Source: DATGLE01 sp035294325
GTDB taxonomy: Bacteria; Chloroflexota; Ktedonobacteria; Ktedonobacterales; Ktedonobacteraceae
Length of the DNA stretch: 36,339 nucleotides
Assembly (NCBI GenBank): GCA_035294325.1
Contig: DATGLE010000133.1
Coordinates: 1-36,339, forward strand
Direction of reading: 5' to 3'
Positions 30,725-36,339 of the stretch are shown piece after piece. A model generated the notes under the pieces. The model saw nothing but the letters and a program-made list of their open reading frames with translations. It was not told where the DNA came from and did not search any database. Positions within the stretch are counted from its first letter, which is position 1. Every line of letters starts with the position of its first letter. Position numbers and translations under genes: made by a program.

Positions 30725-32055
30725 GCCGTTCAACACACCCTTCCACAGTGGCGTCGCAGTCTCCCGCGACGCCAGCCGCGCAGGAAACGCCGCTGGCAAG
30801 CGTGCTTCAGCAGTTGCGCGTGCGCGGGAGACGCAGGCCGCTGAGCATGGTGGGTGCGAACTTTGAGAGCGCACTGGAGGCCCTGTGGGCGAATCGTATG
30901 CGTTCGTTGTTGACGGTGCTGGGTATCTTTATCGGTGTGGCTGCCGTGATCGCCGCTCTGACGCTGACGCAGGGGGCGAATGCGTATATCCAGGACAAGC
31001 TGGCGAGTCTGAGTACGATGGTCATTGTGTATCCCGGCGCCTCGCGCAGCGCCGGGGCGGTGCAGGGGATCGGCACAAGCAGTTCGCTTACGCCGCGAGA
31101 CGCCGCGTCTGTGGCTCACCTGCCGCACGTGGCTGGCGAAAGCCCGTTCATCGTGACGAACGATCAGGTCGTGTATGGCAACCAGAACTGGACCACCCAG
31201 ATCGAAGGGGTGAATGGCGATGTGCTGACGATGCAGAACTGGACGATGGCGCAGGGAAGCTGGTTCAGCCCCGAAGATGAGAGCCAGGGCAGCCCGGTTG
31301 CGGTGCTCGGCGATACCGTCTATCATAATCTCTTCGATGCTTCGGGCGACAATCCTATTGGCAAACAGGTTCGCATTCGCAATACGGTATTCCGCGTGAT
31401 CGGCGTGCTGGCTTCTCAAGGGGGCGGCTTTACCCAGGACGACGTGGTGTTCGTTCCCTACAAAGCCGCGCAGCTCCGTTTGCGCAACACAAATACCATC
31501 GATCAAATCCAGATAGCGGCGGACAATAAGAGCAACGTTGATCTGGTAAGCCAGGAAGTGACAAAGGTCCTGGAGAAGAACCATCATATTACCAATCCCA
31601 ATAATGATGACTTCACCGTCTTCACATTCACGCGCATCTTACAGCAGATAGGGCAGAGCGACCTGGTGCTGGAGGCGCTGATGGTAGGCATCGCGGCTAT
31701 CTCGCTGACGGTTGGAGGCATCGGCATCATGAATATCATGCTTGTCTCGGTAACGGAACGCACATGGGAGATAGGCATTCGTATGTCCATAGGAGCGCGA
31801 AGGCGCGATATTCGCAACCAGTTTTTAATCGAGGCGCTCGTATTGTGCCTTATCGGTGGGGTGATCGGCCTCTTTCTGGGCCTGCTCATCGGGAAGGTTG
31901 TCACCAATCTTGCCAGCCTGCCATTCGTCATCACGCCGACGACGATCATTGTCCCCTTCGCCGTTGCGTCGGCAATCGCGATGATCTTTGGCATTTATCC
32001 GGCGGTTCGGGCTTCGCACCTCGATCCTATCGTGGCAATACGCTCCGAAGAATAA
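30721..32055 (+). CDS. MacB/FtsX-family ABC permease 1
   Basis: 444 aa. After about 55 hydrophilic residues comes TM1 (MRSLLTVLGIFIGVAAVIAALTL), then a large extracellular MacB_PCD domain (about 85-310: VVYGNQNWTTQIEGVNGDVLTMQNWTM...VGVLASQGGGFTQDDVVFVPY), then three C-terminal helices with the FtsX hallmarks ISLTVGGIGIMNIMLVSVTERTWEIGIRMSIGARRRDIRNQFLIEA and IYPAVRASHLDPIVAIR. The ATG overlaps the ATPase stop. It is the most diverged of the three paralogues and would pair with the single ATPase as a homo- or heterodimer. Confidence 0.92.
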   Translation: MSRSTHPSTVASQSPATPAAQETPLASVLQQLRVRGRRRPLSMVGANFESALEALWANRMRSLLTVLGIFIGVAAVIAALTLTQGANAYIQDKLASLSTMVIVYPGASRSAGAVQGIGTSSSLTPRDAASVAHLPHVAGESPFIVTNDQVVYGNQNWTTQIEGVNGDVLTMQNWTMAQGSWFSPEDESQGSPVAVLGDTVYHNLFDASGDNPIGKQVRIRNTVFRVIGVLASQGGGFTQDDVVFVPYKAAQLRLRNTNTIDQIQIAADNKSNVDLVSQEVTKVLEKNHHITNPNNDDFTVFTFTRILQQIGQSDLVLEALMVGIAAISLTVGGIGIMNIMLVSVTERTWEIGIRMSIGARRRDIRNQFLIEALVLCLIGGVIGLFLGLLIGKVVTNLASLPFVITPTTIIVPFAVASAIAMIFGIYPAVRASHLDPIVAIRSEE

Positions 32056-32067
32056 AGGAGAAACCCG

Positions 32068-33456
32068 GTGAGCCGTTCAATTCGACCACATGCGACGCGT
32101 TTGACGAAACTTCCTGCTACTGTGCCCTCCTCGTCTCAGGCTGCGACTCAGGTAACGCCACTGGAAAGCATATTACAGGATTTGCGCACGCAGCGGGGCG
32201 GGCAGGGGAGTCCGATGGGCGCGAGCCTTGTGAGCGCGCTGGAGGCTGTCTGGGCGAACCGCACGCGCTCGCTGCTGACGATGCTGGGGGTTGTTATTGG
32301 CATCGCGGCCGTGATTGGCTCGCTGACACTGACACAGGGCGTGGGCGCATATATCGATGGCATCATCAGCAGTGAGGGCGCCAATACGGTTTTCATCCAG
32401 CCCGGCTCGGCTACCAGTGCGGGGGGTGTGCGCACCAAGCAGGCGTATCAGACGCTCACGCCGCATGACCTCCAGACATTGAGCAATTTGCCGCATGTCA
32501 CGGCGATCAGTCCTTTTGTGAGCGCCGGTGGACAGGTAGTGTATGGCAACCAGAACTGGAAGACACGAGTGCAGGGCGTGAGCACGGACCTGCAAACCAT
32601 CCAGGACTGGAATCTGGCCGAGGGCCTCTGGTTCAGTCCGCAGCAGGACGCAGGCGGGGCGGCAGTTGCCGTCATTGGCGATACTGTGGCGCAGAACCTG
32701 TTTGGCAATTCTGGCGTCAATCCGGTGGGACAGCAGATCCGCATCAACAACGCGCTCTTCCGCGTGGTCGGCGTGCTGGCGCCCAAAGGCGGCTTCATGC
32801 AGGATGACGTGATCTACATCCCCTACAAAGCCGCGATGTCTCGCCTGACCAACCAGAACTTTTTCAGCGAGATCGAGGTCCAGGCGGACAGCGCGGACAA
32901 TCTTAACCTGGTGCAGCAGGAGATCACGACGGCCCTGGAACAGAACCATCGTATTCCAAAGGGGCAGCCCGACGACTTCCAGACGCAGACCTCCACGCAG
33001 ATCTTGCAGGAGGAGAATCAGGCGACGCAGGCTATCAGTATTCTCTTCGCGGGCATCGCGGCCATCTCGCTCACGGTTGGCGGCGTTGGCATCATGAATA
33101 TCATGCTCGTCTCAGTAACGGAACGCACCCGCGAGATCGGCATTCGCATCTCGGTGGGGGCACGCCGGCGCGATATTCGCAACCAGTTCTTGATCGAGGC
33201 GCTGCTGCTCTGTGTGGCCGGGGGCGTCATCGGCCTGCTGCTGGGTATGTTCGTCGGATGGCTGATGATTAGCGTGATTATATCGGCGCTCACCAGAGGT
33301 TTAGCCGGAAGCGTGCAGGTGCCGCTTATCATCTCGCCAACCATCCTGATTCTGCCGTTCGCCGTCTCGGTAGGCATTGGCCTGGTCTTCGGCCTCTATC
33401 CGGCGGTTCGCGCCTCGCGCCTCGATCCCATCGTGGCGATCCGCCGCGCCCGATAA
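32068..33456 (+). CDS. MacB/FtsX-family ABC permease 2
   Basis: 462 aa from a GTG with AAAGGAG eight bases before, 12 bases after permease 1. It has the same layout as permease 1: N-terminal linker (ESILQDLRTQRGGQGSPM), TM1 (TRSLLTMLGVVIGIAAVIGSLTL), a periplasm-type domain, and three C-terminal helices (GGVGIMNIMLVSVTERTREIGIRISVGARRRDIRNQFLIEALLLCVAGGVIGLLLGMFVG). It is far closer to permease 3 than to permease 1, which points to a more recent duplication. Its N-terminus, SRSIRPHATR, resembles the SRSTHPSTV start of permease 1. Confidence 0.92.
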   Translation: MSRSIRPHATRLTKLPATVPSSSQAATQVTPLESILQDLRTQRGGQGSPMGASLVSALEAVWANRTRSLLTMLGVVIGIAAVIGSLTLTQGVGAYIDGIISSEGANTVFIQPGSATSAGGVRTKQAYQTLTPHDLQTLSNLPHVTAISPFVSAGGQVVYGNQNWKTRVQGVSTDLQTIQDWNLAEGLWFSPQQDAGGAAVAVIGDTVAQNLFGNSGVNPVGQQIRINNALFRVVGVLAPKGGFMQDDVIYIPYKAAMSRLTNQNFFSEIEVQADSADNLNLVQQEITTALEQNHRIPKGQPDDFQTQTSTQILQEENQATQAISILFAGIAAISLTVGGVGIMNIMLVSVTERTREIGIRISVGARRRDIRNQFLIEALLLCVAGGVIGLLLGMFVGWLMISVIISALTRGLAGSVQVPLIISPTILILPFAVSVGIGLVFGLYPAVRASRLDPIVAIRRAR

Positions 33457-33468
33457 CTGAGCGGGAGT

Positions 33469-33510
33469 GCAGAGGGCGGCCGCCCTCTGCCGGGGCTGGG
33501 GTGTCCCCAG
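33469..33510. repeat. Double-hairpin repeat, copy 2 (TGT-loop family)
   Basis: Hairpin 1 is a perfect 22-base palindrome, GCAGAGGGCGG/CCGCCCTCTGC (33469-33490). Hairpin 2 is CTGGGG, loop TGT, CCCCAG (33496-33510... from 33496 to 33510), followed by AAAAAACTC and then T-rich sequence. The order and loop match copy 1 at 13154-13197. It probably attenuates transcription after permease 2. Confidence 0.75.
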
Positions 33511-33558
33511 AAAAAACTCTTTTCTTCTCATGAGCATACTTGTACCGAATAAATGTTG

Positions 33559-33564
33559 TATAAT
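33559..33564 (+). promoter_or_regulatory. Perfect -10 hexamer (TATAAT) upstream of permease 3
   Basis: TATAAT at 33559-33564, with no good -35 at 17 bases (a TTGTAC is only 13 bases before). It lies 156 bases before the permease 3 ATG, in an AT-rich patch after the double hairpin. It may let permease 3 be transcribed on its own. Confidence 0.35.
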
Positions 33565-33719
33565 TCCCCTGAGAGATATTTTCTTCCTTCGTTGTAGCGA
33601 CTCACCCGTGTTTCCGTTCGCGATCCCATAGCGAGTTGTCACTGTCGATAACAACCTGTCTGGTTCCTCGCCAGTCGCACATCCGAAAGGCAATCGCCTG
33701 GACGAAAGGAGGAAGCTGA

Positions 33720-35108
33720 ATGAGCAGTTCAATGCAATCACGGGCGAGTAGCTCTCCACGATCAACAGCGCCTCCAGCACCGCCAGAAACTGCGCCTGTG
33801 CAGCCGGCCTCGCTGGAAAGCTTGCTTCGAGAACTGCGCAGCAATGGGGCCGGTCAGAGCTTGCTGGGCGGCGCCGGGCTGGAAAGCGCTCTGGAATCCA
33901 TCTGGGCGCACCGCCTGCGCTCGCTTCTGACTGTGCTGGGCGTTGTCATCGGTATTACCGCTGTCATCGGGGCCATGACACTGACGCAGGGCGTGGGCGC
34001 GTATCTTGATAATCTCATCGCCAGCCAGGGAGCCAATACCGTCTTCGTGCAGCCCGGCGCGGCCAATAGTCGCGGCGTGCGCACCAAACAGGCGTCCCAG
34101 ACGCTCACAGTACGCGATGTCCAGACATTGAGCCATCTGCCCCATGTAGCGGCGATCAGCCCCTTTGTCGATACAGGTGGGCAGGTCGTCTACGGCAACC
34201 AGAACTGGAAGACGCGGGTGCAGGGCGTGAGCACGGACCTGCAAACGATTCAGAGCTGGGATCTGGCCGAGGGCTTCTGGTTCAGCCAGCAGCAGGATGC
34301 TGGCGGATCCGCTGTGGCTGTCATCGGAGACACCGTGGCTCAGAATCTCTTCAAGAACGCAGGTATCGATCCGGTGGGGCAGCAGATCCGCATCAACAAC
34401 GCGCTCTTCCGCGTGGTCGGCGTGCTGGCGCCCAGAGGCGGTCCCCAGGAGGACGATGTCATCTTCGTACCCTACAAAGCAGCGATGGCGCGGCTGACCA
34501 ATCAGAGCTTCCTGAATGAGATCGATGTACAGGCCGATAGCGAAGGCAACGTTAACCTGGTGCAGCAGGAGGTCACGAGAGCGCTGGAGCAGAACCATCA
34601 GATTTCCAGAGGCCAGCCCGACGACTTCCAGACCATCACCTCGGCGCAGATTTTACAGGATGCGAACGAGGCGACGCAGGCCATTACCGTGCTCCTGGTG
34701 GGCATCGCGGCTATCTCGCTTACCGTTGGTGGCATTGGCATTATGAATATCATGCTCGTCTCGGTGACGGAGCGCACCCGCGAGATTGGCATTCGCCTGA
34801 CCGTTGGCGCCAGGAGAAGCGATATCCGCAACCAGTTCTTGATCGAGGCGCTGCTGCTCTGTGTGGCCGGGGGCATCATCGGCCTGCTGCTGGGTGTGCT
34901 CGTTGGCTGGCAGGCGACGGGCGCGATAGCGCTGGCGGCATCGGGCGGGCGAGCCAGCGGTATAAATATTCCATTAGTGATTACCGCTGTCACGATCATC
35001 CTGCCATTCGCTGTTTCGGTGGGCATCGGCCTGATTTTTGGCATTTATCCGGCGGTACGAGCCGCGCGCCTCGATCCCATTGTAGCATTAGGGCGCACGG
35101 CACGGTAA
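33720..35108 (+). CDS. MacB/FtsX-family ABC permease 3
   Basis: 462 aa, the same length as permease 2 and very similar along its whole length: GANTVFVQPGAANS...QVVYGNQNWKTRVQGVSTDLQTIQ, DTVAQNLF, RINNALFRVVGVLAP, and the C-terminal ERTREIGIRLTVGARRSDIRNQFLIEALLLCVAGGIIGLLLG. The N-terminal 45 residues differ (Pro/Ala/Ser-rich). AAAGGAGG precedes the ATG. A gap of 263 bases with a double hairpin and a possible promoter separates it from permease 2. It ends in the conserved PAVRAARLDPIVALGR motif. Confidence 0.92.
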   Translation: MSSSMQSRASSSPRSTAPPAPPETAPVQPASLESLLRELRSNGAGQSLLGGAGLESALESIWAHRLRSLLTVLGVVIGITAVIGAMTLTQGVGAYLDNLIASQGANTVFVQPGAANSRGVRTKQASQTLTVRDVQTLSHLPHVAAISPFVDTGGQVVYGNQNWKTRVQGVSTDLQTIQSWDLAEGFWFSQQQDAGGSAVAVIGDTVAQNLFKNAGIDPVGQQIRINNALFRVVGVLAPRGGPQEDDVIFVPYKAAMARLTNQSFLNEIDVQADSEGNVNLVQQEVTRALEQNHQISRGQPDDFQTITSAQILQDANEATQAITVLLVGIAAISLTVGGIGIMNIMLVSVTERTREIGIRLTVGARRSDIRNQFLIEALLLCVAGGIIGLLLGVLVGWQATGAIALAASGGRASGINIPLVITAVTIILPFAVSVGIGLIFGIYPAVRAARLDPIVALGRTAR

Positions 35109-35155
35109 ATGGAGAGCGGAGATCGTCAGAGGAGGCCGCCGGACGACTGCGGCCC

Positions 35156-35351
35156 AGAACGACCGGCGCAGACGACCCTCGTCCAGAACGACCGGCACAG
35201 ACGACCCTCGTCCAGACGACCGGCGCAGACGACCGGCACAGACGACCGGCGCAGACGACCCTCGTCCAGACGACCGGCGCAGACGACCCTCGTCCAGACG
35301 ACCGGCGCAGACGACCCTCGTCCAGACGATCGGCGCAGACGACCCTCGTCC
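35156..35351. repeat. Tandem repeat, 28-bp unit, about 7 imperfect copies
   Basis: Units of the type AGACGACCGGCGCAGACGAC-CCTCGTCC follow each other without spacers; some are shortened to AGACGACCGGCAC. The unit resembles the left arm of the adjoining inverted repeat (AGACGACCGCAAGGG). Arg/Pro-rich plus-strand and Ser/Gly/Arg-rich minus-strand frames cross it but are low-complexity artefacts. Confidence 0.85.
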
Positions 35352-35429
35352 AGACGACCGCAAGGGTCGTCTCTACATTACATATGCGCCCGTTGCCCAA
35401 AAATGTAGAGACGACCCTTGCGGTCGTCT
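35352..35429. repeat. GTAGAG-type inverted repeat, perfect 28-bp arms
   Basis: Bases 35352-35379 are the exact reverse complement of 35402-35429, with a 22-nt loop. Each arm contains its own small dyad (ACGACCGCAAGGGTCGT) and the TCTCTACA/TGTAGAGA motif seen also at 5985. It lies between the convergent permease 3 and the surface protein gene, so it may also act as a terminator in both directions. Confidence 0.85.
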
Positions 35430-35484
35430 TTCATCTGTCCCCCATCTTTACGCGGTTTTCCCTCAAAACCTGGATATCGGTATT

Positions 35485-36339
35485 TCAGGCTGGCGCATTC
35501 TCCGGCGTTTTATCGGGCGAGGCGAAGATGCCCATCTGCGCCTGCCGCATCATGGCTTCTAAGAACGGATCTTCCGCCTCAGGCGCAGGCTGGTGATTCT
35601 CGTATACATACTGCTGTGCCGGGGCCTGATCCTCGTAGATGTAAGCTGACTCGAGCTGCGGATCCGGTCCGGCGGGTGTCATCACCTGGCCGTAGCCGTT
35701 GGGCGGCGGAGCGCCCATCGTCATTTGCTGGCTGTAGCCGTTGGACGGCGCTGCGGCTGACATCATCTGCTGGCTGTAGCCGTTGGATGGCGCGGCATTG
35801 GTCTGCATAGGGATCGTCAGATACGCATCGGGCTGTACCGCTGCCTCCTGCGGCAGCACAGGTGCCATCGTATTGTTATACATGGGAGCCGCCTGCGTCA
35901 TTGTGCTGTTCGCAATGGCCGCCTGGATAGCCTGCTGGTCGATGGGCTGGCTATTATGCAGCATAAATTGCGCCTCCCACGCGCTCTGATCTACCCATCC
36001 ACCTTGCATAACCGGCTGCGGAGTCATCATCTGTGGAGCGCCGGCGAACCAGGGCGTGTTCGCGCCGGGATTGTTTCGTCTTCTGCGCATCCACAGCCAG
36101 ACCAGTGCCACGATCAATAAGAGGAACGCGCTGCCGCCGGTAATCGGCACGAGCATCGCCATTGTGTCATCCGTCTTCGTGGATGATCCCGTCGATGCAG
36201 TCGCAGGCATGGCCGCCGATGTTGCACCGTCTGTGGTCGGTGTTGTAGTATCCGTTACCGAAGGCGTGGCAGACAGATCCTGCGCTGGCGTCGCTATAAC
36301 CGTCGGGAATATCGCGCCCTGCGTTGGCGCCGGGGCTGG
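35485..36339 (-). CDS. Anchored surface protein, N-terminus outside the window
   Basis: The frame is open from the stop at 35485 to the window edge, so the protein is at least 284 aa and its start lies beyond 36339; an internal ATG at 36210 is unlikely to be the start. The visible N-terminal part is Pro/Thr/Ala/Ser-rich (TPSVTDTTTPTTDG...), as in outward stalks. One transmembrane helix (MLVPITGGSAFLLLIVALVWLWM) is followed by MRRRRNN, a stop-transfer signal. The cytosolic tail is Gln/Asn/Met/Pro-rich and contains three repeats of the kind APSNGYSQQM (the third is PPPNGYGQVM). No known domain is visible in the available part. Confidence 0.75.
   Translation of the reverse strand, partial: PAPAPTQGAIFPTVIATPAQDLSATPSVTDTTTPTTDGATSAAMPATASTGSSTKTDDTMAMLVPITGGSAFLLLIVALVWLWMRRRRNNPGANTPWFAGAPQMMTPQPVMQGGWVDQSAWEAQFMLHNSQPIDQQAIQAAIANSTMTQAAPMYNNTMAPVLPQEAAVQPDAYLTIPMQTNAAPSNGYSQQMMSAAAPSNGYSQQMTMGAPPPNGYGQVMTPAGPDPQLESAYIYEDQAPAQQYVYENHQPAPEAEDPFLEAMMRQAQMGIFASPDKTPENAPA

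Noticed and set aside
35156..35351. Possible CRISPR array because of regular 28-bp repeats
   Set aside because: The units are contiguous with no unique spacers and drift in sequence; no cas genes are nearby.

Overview
This 36.3 kb window, about 57-60 % G+C by eye, looks like a chromosomal piece of a Ktedonobacteria-type Chloroflexota. That assignment is an inference from gene content and repeat style: DUF1800/DUF1501 pairs, a degenerate Ser/Thr-kinase-like protein, MacB-type permease arrays, Pro/Thr/Ala-rich anchored surface proteins, and many intergenic palindromes including GTAGAG-type ones. No rRNA, tRNA or CRISPR array was seen.

Layout. (1) 1-2013: right end of an integrated element (partial unknown gene, 50-aa ORF, excisionase-like HTH protein, tyrosine integrase). 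(2) 2275-2715: DUF1801 protein, facing the integrase across a 23-bp perfect hairpin. (3) 3440-9405: plus-strand set of AlkP-superfamily hydrolase, APS kinase (cysC), zinc-type ATP sulfurylase (sat), heptose-7-phosphate kinase-like GHMP kinase and GmhA-like isomerase. Together these suggest PAPS and heptose-phosphate supply for a decorated, possibly sulfated, surface glycan. A large block of tandem repeats separates cysC from sat. (4) 9402-10994, minus: membrane-anchored glycoside-hydrolase-like protein with a C-terminal carbohydrate-binding-like domain. (5) 11498-14503: exported DUF1800/DUF1501 pair. (6) 14908-19305: KimA-like transporter, KdpD-like sensor kinase and KdpE-like regulator, preceded by a phased operator-like array of three 32-bp units. 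(7) 19404-23281: anchored DUF4352-like protein, coiled-coil protein, short-chain dehydrogenase, GNAT acetyltransferase and an unknown membrane protein. (8) 23647-25441, minus: sodium:solute symporter with its small DUF3311 partner. (9) 25885-27183: pseudokinase. (10) 27618-35108: MacA/HlyD-type adaptor with a very long Ala/Gln coiled coil, one MacB-type ATPase and three paralogous FtsX/MacB permeases. (11) 35485 to the edge, minus: incomplete anchored surface protein.

The most unusual content is between the genes. Six intergenic regions carry long palindromes built to one plan: 26-29-bp nearly perfect arms, a 3-nt loop and a GCRC-NNN-GYGC core. Most are flanked by conserved GC-rich mini-hairpins, and the three fullest copies sit inside a 145-190-bp unit whose ends resemble terminal inverted repeats (AATCAG-type). 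The arms differ between copies but stay paired, and the elements lie in divergent, tandem and convergent gaps alike, so they are not simply terminators. Two further repeat families (a double hairpin with a TGT loop, and GTAGAG-type palindromes edged by tandem arrays) and an 11-bp-spaced direct-repeat operator motif also recur.
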